Assembly (NCBI GenBank): GCA_900470095.1
Contig: UBZM01000068.1
Span: 1 to 64,000, forward strand
Length of the DNA: 64,000 nucleotides
Reading direction: 5' to 3'
DNA from: Hyphomicrobiales bacterium
GTDB taxonomy: Bacteria > Pseudomonadota > Alphaproteobacteria > Rhizobiales > Beijerinckiaceae
Below, one piece after another: positions 26,203 to 35,889 of the stretch. Numbering within the stretch: position 1 is the stretch's first letter; each line of letters starts with the position of its first letter. The notes beneath the pieces are model-generated. The model was given only the letters and a program-made list of their open reading frames with translations, searched no databases and had not been told where the DNA came from. A program made the position numbers and the translations under genes.

Positions 26203-26631
26203 GCGGCACGAGCTATGCCGATATCGGCATCTTTGGCCTGCTCGGGCTCGATCTCCAGGAATCGGCGGTCGGTCAGGTCAAGGGTGGCCTCCGGATCGGA
26301 CCGGAACATCTCAACCGCATGGGCTACGTCCATGGCGGCGTGCTCTGCACGATGATCGACTTCGCAGCCTGTGCATCCGGCCTGCACTCCGAAGAGGGGC
26401 AGGCGCCACGTTTCGCCATCACCATTTCGCTGACCACGCAATTTACCCGCCCGGTCCGGGCCGGATGGCTGTCGGTCGAGGGACGGACGATCTCCGCCGG
26501 CAGGTCGAGCTTCACGGCCGAGGCCCATGTCTTCGACGGCGATGGCGAGCGTGTCGCCCATGGCATCGGCACCTTCCGGTGGCGACCGGGAAGCCAGCCC
26601 AATCCTTCCACCCAGCATGCGGACAAGGCAG

Positions 26632-26639
<8 letters not shown>
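26199..26639 (+). CDS. PaaI-family hotdog-fold thioesterase
   Basis: This 146-residue protein starts at a GTG overlapping the quinone reductase stop. The hotdog-fold signature GYVHGGVLCTMIDFAACASG lies at about residues 45-65, with the helix-capping HGG loop and an Asp in place of the catalytic residue pair of PaaI/YdiI relatives. ITISLTTQFTRPVRAGWLSVEG completes the sheet. These proteins hydrolyse acyl- or aryl-CoA esters to free CoA and often rescue dead-end intermediates. The stop lies inside the next gene (overlap 26632-26639). Confidence 0.88.
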
Positions 26640-27837
<1,198 letters not shown>

Positions 27838-27847
27838 GGTGCATGCG

Positions 27848-28603
27848 ATGTTCGATGTCCAAGGCAAGGTCGCCCTGATCACGGGTTCGTCGCGCGGGAT
27901 CGGCAAGGCAACCGCGCTGCAATTGGCGCGCAGCGGCGCCCGGGTCGTAGTGTCCAGCCGAAAGCAGGACGCCTGCGATGCCGTGGCGGATGAAATCCGG
28001 GCGAGCGGCGGCGAGGCCATCGCGAGGGCTTGCCATGTCGGCTCGCACGAGCAGCTAAAGGGGCTCGTCGACCACGTCCTGGAGGTCTGGGGCAGGATCG
28101 ACATCCTGGTCTGCAACGCGGCGATCAATCCGGTCTATGGCCCCTTGTCGAGCCTGCCCGACGAGGCCTTCACCAAGATCATGGCGGTCAACGTGCAGAG
28201 CGCGATCTGGCTCAGCAACCTCGTCCTTCCGCAGATGGCCGAGCGCGGCGGCGGTGCCGTCATCATGATGTCCTCGATCGCCGGCCTGCGCGGCACGGGG
28301 GTGATCGGCGCCTACGGCATGTCCAAGGCCGCGGAGGCCGCCCTGGCGCGCAACCTCGCCGTCGAATGGGGCCCCAAGGGGATCCGGGTCAACGCCATCG
28401 CGCCGGGCATCGTGCGCACCGACTTCGCGCGGGAACTGGTGGAATCGCCCGAGCGACGCGCGCAGATGGAGCAGCGCACGCCCTTGCGCCGCTTCGGCGA
28501 GGTCGAGGATATCGCCGGCATCGTGCATTTCCTGGCCAGCCCGGCATCCGCCTACATCACCGGCCAGATCATTGTCGCCGATGGCGGCGAAACCATCAGC
28601 TGA
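27848..28603 (+). CDS. Short-chain dehydrogenase/reductase (operon SDR 1)
   Basis: I prefer the ATG at 27848, with GAGG eight bases upstream, over the GTG at 27839. The protein of 251 residues is a classical SDR: cofactor loop TGSSRGIGKATALQLA, NAA in CNAAINPVYG, the catalytic Ser in MSSIAGLRG and YGMSK with Tyr and Lys, and a C-terminal FLASPASAYITGQIIVADGG. The residues after strand beta-2 (VSSRKQDAC) suggest NADP preference. In the 4-hydroxyacyl-CoA scheme an SDR (LvaD-like) would interconvert a keto and a hydroxy group. It lies directly between the ACAD11-like gene and the kinase gene. Confidence 0.9.
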   Translation: MFDVQGKVALITGSSRGIGKATALQLARSGARVVVSSRKQDACDAVADEIRASGGEAIARACHVGSHEQLKGLVDHVLEVWGRIDILVCNAAINPVYGPLSSLPDEAFTKIMAVNVQSAIWLSNLVLPQMAERGGGAVIMMSSIAGLRGTGVIGAYGMSKAAEAALARNLAVEWGPKGIRVNAIAPGIVRTDFARELVESPERRAQMEQRTPLRRFGEVEDIAGIVHFLASPASAYITGQIIVADGGETIS

Positions 28604-28608
28604 GGCGC

Positions 28609-29685
28609 ATGATGACCGCTCCCGTGGCCACCCTTGTCGACGTGATCGAAAACCACCGTTTCGACGAAGGAGCGCTGGCCCGCTGGCTCGACGCCCATGT
28701 CCCCGGTCTCGGCGGCCCGATTTCGGTGCGCCAGTTCCAGGGCGGCCAATCCAATCCGACCTTCCTGATCTCCGCGCGTGATCGACGCTGCGTGCTGCGC
28801 AAGAAGCCGCCCGGAAAGCTGCTGCCGAAGGCGCATCAGGTCGAGCGCGAGTTCCGGATCATCAGGGCGCTCGCGGGCACGACAGTGCCCGTGCCGCAGG
28901 CCTTCGCGCTTTGCGAAGATGCCGGGGTGATCGGGACGGCCTTCTACGTGATGGACTTTGTCGACGGGCGCCAGTTCGACAGCCTGGCGCTTCCCGACCT
29001 GCTGCGAGAAGACCGTGCCTCGCTGAACCTCGCGGCCGTCGATACGCTGGCGGCGCTGCATGCCGTGGCTCCCGAGGCTGCCGGGCTCGGCGATTATGGT
29101 CCGCCGGGCGGCTACGTCGCCCGGCAGGTCGAGCGCTGGACGAAGCAGTATCGTGCCTCGTCGGAGGCCGGCGAGATCGCCGACCTGACCTGGCTGGCCG
29201 ATTGGCTGCGTGAGCATTGCAGCGTGGCGGATGAAACCACGCTCGTGCATGGCGACTATCGGATCGGCAATCTCTGCTACCGCCGCGACGGCCCCCAGGT
29301 ATCGGCCGTGCTCGACTGGGAACTGTCGACGCTTGGCCATCCGCTCAGCGACCTCGCCTATTACTGCATGTCCTATCATATCGCTCCGGCCGTCGCCGGC
29401 GGACGGGGCCTGTCCGGGCTCGACCTCAGGGATCTCGGCATCCCCGGCGAAGACGAGGTGATCGCGCATTACTGTAGGGCGAGCGGCCGTGCCTCGCTGC
29501 CGGACTGGCACGTCTTCCTGGCGCTCTCCTTCTTCCGTCTGTCGGCGATCCTGCACGGCGTGATGGCCCGCTCCGTGCTGGGCAATGCCAGCGATGCGAA
29601 CGCGGCCGAGGTTGCACAGCGCGCCGGGATGCTGGCCGAACTGGGCCGGCAGGTGGCCCTGTCCGGCGCGAACCACCGATACTGA
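28609..29685 (+). CDS. APH-family phosphotransferase, candidate 4-hydroxyacyl-CoA kinase (LvaA-like)
   Basis: There are two adjacent start codons (28609 and 28612); GAGG upstream slightly favours the second. The protein of about 357 residues has the aminoglycoside/choline kinase fold: N-lobe QFQGGQSNPTFLI and RRCVLRKKPPGKLLPKAHQV, C-lobe catalytic loop LVHGDYRIGNLCY (HGDxxxxN) and the metal site VLDWELSTLGHP (D-W-E). This subgroup stands next to acyl-CoA dehydrogenases or is fused to them (mammalian ACAD10/11). It phosphorylates the 4-hydroxyl of acyl-CoA so that phosphate can be eliminated. It is very unlikely to be an antibiotic-resistance gene here. Confidence 0.85.
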   Translation: MMTAPVATLVDVIENHRFDEGALARWLDAHVPGLGGPISVRQFQGGQSNPTFLISARDRRCVLRKKPPGKLLPKAHQVEREFRIIRALAGTTVPVPQAFALCEDAGVIGTAFYVMDFVDGRQFDSLALPDLLREDRASLNLAAVDTLAALHAVAPEAAGLGDYGPPGGYVARQVERWTKQYRASSEAGEIADLTWLADWLREHCSVADETTLVHGDYRIGNLCYRRDGPQVSAVLDWELSTLGHPLSDLAYYCMSYHIAPAVAGGRGLSGLDLRDLGIPGEDEVIAHYCRASGRASLPDWHVFLALSFFRLSAILHGVMARSVLGNASDANAAEVAQRAGMLAELGRQVALSGANHRY

Positions 29686-29698
29686 GGCGAGGCGAGGG

Positions 29699-30487
29699 AT
29701 GACCATGCGTTTCAAGGACCAGCTCTGCATCGTGACCGGGGCGGCCAGCGGTATCGGCCGCGCCACCGCACAACGCTTTGCCGCTGAGGGCGCGCTCCTC
29801 GTCCTGGTCGACAGGAACGAGGCGGAGCTCGCAAACGTCCTGGCCGGCCTGCCGCGGGCTGAGGACCATTCCGTCGAGGTGCTGGACATCGCTGATCAAA
29901 ACGCGGTCTCCGCCTGCGTGTCCCGCGCGCTGGAGCGGCATGGGCGCATCGACGTGCTTTGCAACAATGCCGGCATGGCGAGTTCGAAGGGGAGCGCACT
30001 CGAGCAGGACCTCGCCGAATGGGACCGGGTGATGCAGGTCAACGTCTTCGGCGCGATGCTGTTCATGAAGCATGCCGGCGCGGCCATGGTCGAGGCCCGC
30101 CGCGGCGCGATCGTCAACACCGCTTCGGTGGCCGGGATCAGGGCTGGTGCGGGCGGCAATGCCTATAGTGCCTCGAAGGCTGCCGTGATCAGCATGACCC
30201 AGACGGCCGCCTGCGATTTTGGTGCCTATGGCGTTCGAGTGAACGCCGTCTGCCCCGGTCTGATCGAGACGGGAATGACCAGGCCGATCTTCGAGAAGGC
30301 ACGTGAACTCGGGAAGGAGGATCGGCTGGGCGCGCGCTGCGAATTGCGCCGCTATGGCCATCCCGAGGAGGTCGCCCGCGTAATCGCCTTCCTGGCCAGC
30401 GAGGACGCGAGCTATGTCACGGGCCAGGCGCTCGCAGTCGACGGCGGCAACACCGCCTCCCTCAATCTGCCGGGTATGAAGGTCTGA
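29699..30487 (+). CDS. Short-chain dehydrogenase/reductase (operon SDR 2)
   Basis: Start codons are at 29699 and 29705; GAGGG fits the second better. The protein of 262 or 260 residues has TGAASGIGRATAQRFA, NNAG in CNNAGMASSKG, and the catalytic Ser in NTASVAGIRAGAGG followed by YSASK. Asp after strand beta-2 (LVLVDRNEAE) indicates NAD preference, unlike SDR 1. It is the last gene of the forward operon and is followed by a strong hairpin shared with the convergent operon. The two SDRs with opposite cofactor preference might catalyse successive redox steps or an epimerisation (inference). Confidence 0.9.
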   Translation: MTMRFKDQLCIVTGAASGIGRATAQRFAAEGALLVLVDRNEAELANVLAGLPRAEDHSVEVLDIADQNAVSACVSRALERHGRIDVLCNNAGMASSKGSALEQDLAEWDRVMQVNVFGAMLFMKHAGAAMVEARRGAIVNTASVAGIRAGAGGNAYSASKAAVISMTQTAACDFGAYGVRVNAVCPGLIETGMTRPIFEKARELGKEDRLGARCELRRYGHPEEVARVIAFLASEDASYVTGQALAVDGGNTASLNLPGMKV

Positions 30488-30542
30488 AGCATCGGCCCGA
30501 GAAGTGGATTGCGGTCGGGAAAGCCGATGCGAACACGGAAAG

Positions 30543-30585
30543 GCTAAATCCCGGACCGGATACGAGATCTGGTTTGGGATTTAGC
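30543..30585. terminator. Large hairpin between two convergent operons
   Basis: GCTAAATCCC (30543-30552) and GGGATTTAGC (30576-30585) form a perfect ten-base stem around 23 bases; inner bases can pair further. It lies midway between the convergent SDR 2 and crotonase stops and can serve both strands. Confidence 0.6.
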
Positions 30586-30654
30586 GGGTGTCGCAAGAAG
30601 CTTAGCCGATCGGTAGCGGACTCCCACGCCGACCGGCTCGCTTTGTGCTCTTGC

Positions 30655-31455
30655 TCAGTTCTTGCTCTTGTAGAGGAAGGCATCGACCTTTTCCTCGCCG
30701 TTATAGGCGAGCCGCTGCATGCGGTAGAGGTTCTTCACATAGTCGAGCGCGTCCTGGCGGGACATGTCCATGCATCGCACCGAGGCCTCCATCTCGATCC
30801 GCAATGCGAGCTGGGGGTGGCGTGCAATGCGCGCGGCATATTCCTCGGCCTTGGCCAGCACCTGATCGGAAGGGACCACGGCATTGACGAGGTTCGCGCG
30901 CAGCGCGTCCTGCGCGGAGAGCGGATCGCCGGTCAGCAGCATTTCCATTGCGATCGTATGCGGCAGATATCGCGACAGCCGCGTCGAACCGCCCGCACCA
31001 CCCATGCCGTAGGCGATTTCGGGGAAACCGAACTTGGCATCCTCCGACGCCACGCGGATATCAGTGAGGTGGCTGAGATAGATCATCCCCTGGCCGTAGC
31101 AATAGCCGCGCACCGCACCGACGATCGGCTTGAAGCGGTTGAGCGAGAGCACCTCGCGTGACCAGGTGAACGTGTCCGGCTCGCCCTCGGCGACGCGGTG
31201 CTTCGGGGCAAGGTAATAGGCGAGTTCGTCCTTCGGCGTGGCGAACTTGGCATAGTCGTTCTTGATGTCGTCGCCCGCCGAGAAGGCCCGGTCTCCGGCG
31301 CCCTGCAGAATACCGACATGCACTTCGTCGTCGGCGAGGAACTCGAGCATCATATGGTAGAATTGCTTGTGCATCGCCGGTGTCATCGGATTCACCGATC
31401 CATTGCGGATGGTGAAGTATCCGATCTTGCCAACGCGCTCGTATTCGAAAGGCAT
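30655..31455 (-). CDS. Enoyl-CoA hydratase/isomerase (crotonase) family protein
   Basis: The ATG at 31453-31455, with AAAGGAT upstream, gives 266 residues. The oxyanion-hole region FSAGDDIKNDYAK and the second element GAVRGYCYGQGMIYLSHLTD followed by KFGFPEIAYGMGGAGGSTR place it in the crotonase superfamily. The Glu aligned with crotonase Glu164 (PEI) is present. The Glu144 position, in GGGCELA of true hydratases, is hydrophobic here. It may therefore be an isomerase, hydrolase or lyase instead of a hydratase. It follows the acyl-CoA ligase gene by 20 bases and is the last gene of the reverse operon. Confidence 0.85.
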   Translation of the reverse strand: MPFEYERVGKIGYFTIRNGSVNPMTPAMHKQFYHMMLEFLADDEVHVGILQGAGDRAFSAGDDIKNDYAKFATPKDELAYYLAPKHRVAEGEPDTFTWSREVLSLNRFKPIVGAVRGYCYGQGMIYLSHLTDIRVASEDAKFGFPEIAYGMGGAGGSTRLSRYLPHTIAMEMLLTGDPLSAQDALRANLVNAVVPSDQVLAKAEEYAARIARHPQLALRIEMEASVRCMDMSRQDALDYVKNLYRMQRLAYNGEEKVDAFLYKSKN

Positions 31456-31475
31456 GATAGATATCCTTTGGATAA

Positions 31476-33134
31476 TCAGATCCACTGATTGGTGATGCGA
31501 TCGAAGCTGCCGACGCGAAGGTCGGATTTCTCTGCGATCAGCTTTTGCTTGGCGATCTTCTCGGACGGGGTCTTCGGCAGAGTGTCGCGATACTCGACGT
31601 AACGAGGCGTCTTGAACGGCGCGAGCCGGCTCTTGCAGTGCTCGAAGATCATTTCGGGCGAGGCCTCGGCTTCCGAAACGCCGGGCTGCAACACGATATA
31701 GGCCTTCACTTCCTCGCCGCGCGCCGCATCCTTCACGCCGACGACGGCGGCTTCGAGAACCTGTGGCATTTCGGCCAGCGCAGCTTCGACTTCGCGGGCG
31801 GCAATGTTCTCACCGCTCCTGCGGATCATGTCCTTCAAGCGGCCCACGATGTAGTGGAAGCCTTCAGCGTCGCGCCAGAACAGGTCCCCGGTGCGGAACC
31901 AATCCCCCCTGAACGACGCTTCGTTCGCTTCCGGCTTGCGGTAATAGCCCCGCATGATGCCCGGACCGCGAATGCAAAGTTCGCCAATCTCGCCAGCGGG
32001 CAGGACGTTGCCCTCGGGGTCGGTGATCTGTGCCTCGCGGAAGGGCGCGACCATCCCGCAGGAGCCTGAGCCGACCATGTGATAGGCCTCTCGCGGCAGG
32101 AAGAGCGCCGATCCGACCTCGGTCATCCCGAAGGACTCCCGGGCGATCGTGTTGTATCGCCGCTCGAAATCGGCGTGCTTTTCTTTGTTGAAGCCGAAGA
32201 TCGAAACGCGCTTCAGATCATTGTCGGCGTCGGATGGCTTGGGTGCCTGCTGATAGACGATCTCGGGAAAGAGGCAGTAGTGGATCTTGTATGTCCTGAC
32301 CCAATCCATGAAACGAGTCGCACTGGCACGCCGAGCAACGAAGATCTGGCCGCTGACCCGCATCGCCATCAAGGTCAGCCATTGCGGATCCATGTAGAAG
32401 AAGGGCTGAGCCGCCAGGATATTCCTGGAATTCTCGGCGTCGCCGCCTCGCATTGCGGCAACCAGGGAAATGGTGAGCCAGTATCGGTGCGTCAGCATGC
32501 ATCCTTTTGGAAATCCGGTGGTGCCGGACGTGTATTGGATGTTGACGAGATCATCGAGCGCGGGCTGCGGCAGGTCGGCCGGAAGGGCGGGCGGATTGCG
32601 ATCGATCCGGGCATATCGGTCCGTCGCAGCGGAAGCGTCGCCGACGATAAGAACGGCGGAGCTCTGCAGAGGTGCCTCGGCGCCCAGCGCCTCGTAGGAG
32701 GGCAGGCAATCCGCATGGATGACGAGGTACGTCGCCTGTGAGTCCGTGAGCACATAGTCGAGCTCTCGGCCGGTATAGCCGATATTGACCGGCACCATCA
32801 CCGCCCCGAGTTTTGCCAGGGCAAGCCACGTGACGGGAAATGCCGGGATATTCGGAAGCATGACGGCGACGTGAGTGCCTTTGCGCACGCCCGCCGCATA
32901 GAGGCCTGCCGCCGCCTGCTCGATCGCCGACCTGGCTTCGGCATAGGTTGCGACGCCGCCCTCGCTTTCCTCGAAGAATGTCCAGAGGATCTTGTCGCCG
33001 TTCATCGAGGCCCGCTCATCCACGAACGAGCCGATGTTCCGCGCCAGCGGCGTCGCCTCGATAGTGGCCCTCATGCGATCGACGAGAGGCTTGAGCTCGG
33101 ACCAATCGCTGGTTCTGCTGTCGTTTTGCTGCAT
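31476..33134 (-). CDS. AMP-forming acyl-CoA synthetase/ligase
   Basis: This 552-residue ANL enzyme has P-loop IQYTSGTTGFPKGCMLTH at about residue 195. Motif A5-like SFGMTEVGSALF contains an unusually plain TE pair, and FRTGDLFWRDAEGFHYIVGR and RLKDMIRRSGENIAAREVEA make the hinge and C-terminal domain. The catalytic Lys region near the end reads LPKTPSEKIAKQKL. It activates a carboxylic acid to its CoA ester with ATP. The gene directly follows an ABC importer (two-base gap), so it probably activates the imported acid. The sequence resembles crotonobetaine/carnitine-CoA ligases in overall style, but I would not name the substrate. Confidence 0.9.
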   Translation of the reverse strand: MQQNDSRTSDWSELKPLVDRMRATIEATPLARNIGSFVDERASMNGDKILWTFFEESEGGVATYAEARSAIEQAAAGLYAAGVRKGTHVAVMLPNIPAFPVTWLALAKLGAVMVPVNIGYTGRELDYVLTDSQATYLVIHADCLPSYEALGAEAPLQSSAVLIVGDASAATDRYARIDRNPPALPADLPQPALDDLVNIQYTSGTTGFPKGCMLTHRYWLTISLVAAMRGGDAENSRNILAAQPFFYMDPQWLTLMAMRVSGQIFVARRASATRFMDWVRTYKIHYCLFPEIVYQQAPKPSDADNDLKRVSIFGFNKEKHADFERRYNTIARESFGMTEVGSALFLPREAYHMVGSGSCGMVAPFREAQITDPEGNVLPAGEIGELCIRGPGIMRGYYRKPEANEASFRGDWFRTGDLFWRDAEGFHYIVGRLKDMIRRSGENIAAREVEAALAEMPQVLEAAVVGVKDAARGEEVKAYIVLQPGVSEAEASPEMIFEHCKSRLAPFKTPRYVEYRDTLPKTPSEKIAKQKLIAEKSDLRVGSFDRITNQWI

Positions 33135-33135
33135 G

Positions 33136-33936
33136 TCAGGCCTCGGACACTGAATTCGACTGGTATCGGCGTTCGTTGCGGCGGCGAACGATCTCGCCCA
33201 CGGTCATCCCGACGATGCTGAGAAGGGTGAGCATGACTGCGACGGCAGGCACCGTCGGATCGAGCTTGAGGCTGAGATCGTTCCAGATGCGCACGGGAAG
33301 CGTCTGCAATCCGCCGGAGATGAAGAGCGTGATGATCAGTTCATCGAAGGACGCGAAGAAGGCCAGGATCGCCGAAGCAAACATCGCTGGCATAAGGTAA
33401 GGCAGCGTTGTGTACAGGAACGCCCGGGTGGGGCCGGCGCCAAGGACGCGCGCCGCCCGCTCGATCGTCATGTCGTATCTGCGAAGGCTGCCCGATACGA
33501 TCATGACGACATAGGGCAGAGCGATCAGCGCATGCACCAGGGTCAGCGCATAGATGTTGTTCACCAGTTGCCAGCGCAGGAACACGATGTAGAGCGCGAG
33601 CGCGATCACCACCGACGGTATGATGAGAGGGGCGATGAAAATGGCCGTCAGCAAGCCCTTGGCGCGAAAATCCGCACGGACGAGAGCGACCGACGCCAGC
33701 GTCCCGAAGAGCAGGCTGAGGATCGTCGCCCCAACCCCGATCTTGAGGCTCGCGAGCGTGGCGTCGACCCAGCTCTGATCGACGAAGAACTCCCTGTACC
33801 AGCGCAGGGACAGCGACTTTGGCGGGAATTCGAGGAACTGGCTGTCGGTCAGCGAAATCGGAACGAGGAAGAACAGCGGCAGCAGTAGAAAGCTCGCGAC
33901 GAGGACAAAATACGCGGTCAGGACGGCCCGGGTCAT
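33136..33936 (-). CDS. ABC transporter permease, PotC-like
   Basis: The ATG at 33934-33936 overlaps the upstream permease stop (ATGA) and has GGAGGG upstream. The 266 residues contain six membrane helices and the permease loop ERAARVLGAGPTRAFLYTTLPYLMPAM (EAA motif). It pairs with the permease encoded at 33933-34781 as the second channel subunit of a spermidine/putrescine-type importer (PotC family). The importer operon also encodes a binding protein and an ATPase upstream, and CoA-ligase and crotonase downstream, so the cargo is probably a small organic acid or a conjugate and not a polyamine. Confidence 0.88.
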   Translation of the reverse strand: MTRAVLTAYFVLVASFLLLPLFFLVPISLTDSQFLEFPPKSLSLRWYREFFVDQSWVDATLASLKIGVGATILSLLFGTLASVALVRADFRAKGLLTAIFIAPLIIPSVVIALALYIVFLRWQLVNNIYALTLVHALIALPYVVMIVSGSLRRYDMTIERAARVLGAGPTRAFLYTTLPYLMPAMFASAILAFFASFDELIITLFISGGLQTLPVRIWNDLSLKLDPTVPAVAVMLTLLSIVGMTVGEIVRRRNERRYQSNSVSEA

Positions 33937-34781
33937 CGTGCGAGCCCTCCAGTCGCAAATTCTGAGCGCTTTCGCGTGAGGGCCCAGTAAGCCAGGAGAC
34001 AGGAGAAGGTCGCCGCCAGCAGCGTCGAGGCCATCACCGCTGCCAGGTCCCATTTCAGCGTCTTGTGAACCTGCAGATCGATGAGATTGGCGATGAGGGT
34101 GCTGGTTCGCCCGCCGAGCAGCGTCGGTGTGACATAGAAGCCGAGGCAGAGAATGAAGCAGATGATGCCACCCGTCGCCGCCCCGCTCACGCTGAGGGGA
34201 AAGACGACCTTCCAGAAGGCCTGCCGGGGCGATGCTCCCAGCGAGCGGGCGGCCTTCACGAGATCGCGCTCGACATCGAGGATCGAGGTCAGGCAGGTCA
34301 GGATCACGATCGGCAGCAGGATCTGGACCATTCCGATGTGAACGGCCATCGGCGTATAGAGCAGTTGAACCGGCTCGGCCGTCAGACCCAGGGCGGCAAG
34401 CGCCTTGTTGAGGATGCCTTCGCGCCCGAGCAGAATGATCCAGGTATAGGTCCTGACCAGGATGCTGATCCAGAACGGCAGGAGGATCAGATAGGTCGCC
34501 AGCACCCGCTTGCGCGGGGAGAGCCCCGCCATGAAGTAAGCCATGGGATAGCCCATGACGAGGCAGATCCCCGTCACGGTCGCGGCCGTGACGAAGGTCC
34601 TTTGCAGGACGATGATGGAAAGCTGCGAGTTATAGACTTGTCGCAGCGCATCGGTGGTGAACGCCGTTCCATCGTGGACGCTCAGCTTCAGGACGCCGAA
34701 CACCGGATAGACGAAGAGAAGCGCTGCCAGCACCGTTGCCGGCGCGAGGAGAAGTGTGGTTTTCGTCCACCGGAGTTTCAT
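33933..34781 (-). CDS. ABC transporter permease, PotB-like
   Basis: This 282-residue inner-membrane protein has six predicted helices. The EAA loop reads DLVKAARSLGASPRQAFWKVVFPLS. Early MGYPMAYFMAGLSPRKRVL and YTWIILLGREGILN are typical of PotB/spermidine-preferring permeases. Helix 1 (TLLLAPATVLAALLFVYPVF) directly follows the start. It lies 24 bases after the binding-protein gene and overlaps the PotC-like gene by four bases. It forms the heterodimeric channel with PotC. Confidence 0.88.
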   Translation of the reverse strand: MKLRWTKTTLLLAPATVLAALLFVYPVFGVLKLSVHDGTAFTTDALRQVYNSQLSIIVLQRTFVTAATVTGICLVMGYPMAYFMAGLSPRKRVLATYLILLPFWISILVRTYTWIILLGREGILNKALAALGLTAEPVQLLYTPMAVHIGMVQILLPIVILTCLTSILDVERDLVKAARSLGASPRQAFWKVVFPLSVSGAATGGIICFILCLGFYVTPTLLGGRTSTLIANLIDLQVHKTLKWDLAAVMASTLLAATFSCLLAYWALTRKRSEFATGGLAR

Positions 34782-34805
34782 GGTGCGATCAGATTCCCGG
34801 GCGGC

Positions 34806-35849
34806 TCAGATCAGCAGCCATTCGTTCCAGCGCGTCGTGACCGCGTCGAGATTCTCCGCCCACCAGGCACTGTTGAACTCGAACTGCACCGCCGCGTTTT
34901 CGGGCGAGGTCGGCAGGGTCGCTGCGAAGGCCGGGTCCAGCAATTCCATCATTCCGGGCACGAAGCCGGGGTAGGGGACCAGTTTCACGAATTCCGCCGA
35001 TGCTGCCGGGTCCATGCGAGCCTTCATGAAGCGCATCGCCTCGGTGGGGTGCTTCGCGCCCTTGGGAATGGCGAGGAAGGAGAGCATCAACGCTCCGCCC
35101 TTGAAGGTGATGTCGACGGGTTTGCCCTCGTTCCTCAGGGGCGTGATGCGGCCGTTCCAGCATGATGTCATGCTGACCTCGCCGTCGATCAGCAACTGGA
35201 CGTGCTGGGCTCCGTTGGTCCACCAGACCGGAATATGGGGCTTGAGCTGGTCGAGCTTCTTGAAGGCGCGGTCGATGTCGAGCGGATAGAGCTTGTCAGG
35301 AGAAACGCCATCGGCAAGCAGGGCGAATTCGAGGTTGCCCTTGGGAGAATTTTCCAGCGAACGCGGGCCCGGGAAGGCTTTGACGTCCCAGAAATCGGCC
35401 CAGGATTGCGGCGTCTTGCCCTTGCCGAATTTGTCGGTCCTGAAAGCGATCACGGTTGAATAGGATGCCCGGACCATCGCTGTCGGCTGCTTTGCGATGG
35501 CCGGCAGCTTGTTGTCGGGATCGATGATCGAATAGTCGATCTTGGCAAGCCATCCGGCTTTGGTCGCGGTCACGACATCGTCGCCGTTCAGCTCGGTCAG
35601 ATCCCATTCGACATTGCCGGACTCGACCATGGCCTTGAGCTTGGGAAGGCTCACGGGCGCGGTCGCCCTGACCTTGATCCCGGTATCCCTGGTAAACGGC
35701 TCTTCGAAGATCTTAGTGATCATCGTGGCCAGTGCTCCACCGGAGCCGTTGACGACGATGGTCACGTCCTGAGCGAATGAGGGTTTGAACGCGAAGGCGG
35801 CGGCAAGTGCACCGGTGCCGATTCCGAAAGCTCTTCTGGTCATCGTCAT
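34806..35849 (-). CDS. ABC transporter substrate-binding protein, PotD/PotF-like
   Basis: This 347-residue secreted protein has a twin-arginine-like leader (MTMTRRAFGIGTGALAAAFA, cleaved after about residue 26). The mature chain begins DVTIVVNGSGGALATMITKIF and contains ELNGDDVVTATKAGWLAKID, which fits the extracellular solute-binding family 1/PotD fold. The GSGGALA start is seen in binding proteins for putrescine-like and for aromatic or carboxylate ligands. It captures the substrate in the periplasm for the adjacent permeases. Its association with an acyl-CoA ligase argues for a carboxylate ligand (inference). Confidence 0.85.
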   Translation of the reverse strand: MTMTRRAFGIGTGALAAAFAFKPSFAQDVTIVVNGSGGALATMITKIFEEPFTRDTGIKVRATAPVSLPKLKAMVESGNVEWDLTELNGDDVVTATKAGWLAKIDYSIIDPDNKLPAIAKQPTAMVRASYSTVIAFRTDKFGKGKTPQSWADFWDVKAFPGPRSLENSPKGNLEFALLADGVSPDKLYPLDIDRAFKKLDQLKPHIPVWWTNGAQHVQLLIDGEVSMTSCWNGRITPLRNEGKPVDITFKGGALMLSFLAIPKGAKHPTEAMRFMKARMDPAASAEFVKLVPYPGFVPGMMELLDPAFAATLPTSPENAAVQFEFNSAWWAENLDAVTTRWNEWLLI

Positions 35850-35889
35850 GATCGGTAGTCCCCTGTGTTTTTATGGTGGTCTGGGAAGC

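Noticed and set aside
28609..29685. Aminoglycoside resistance gene
   Set aside because: The APH fold is present, but the gene lies between an SDR and an ACAD11-like dehydrogenase in a CoA catabolic operon, so a 4-hydroxyacyl-CoA kinase is far more likely.
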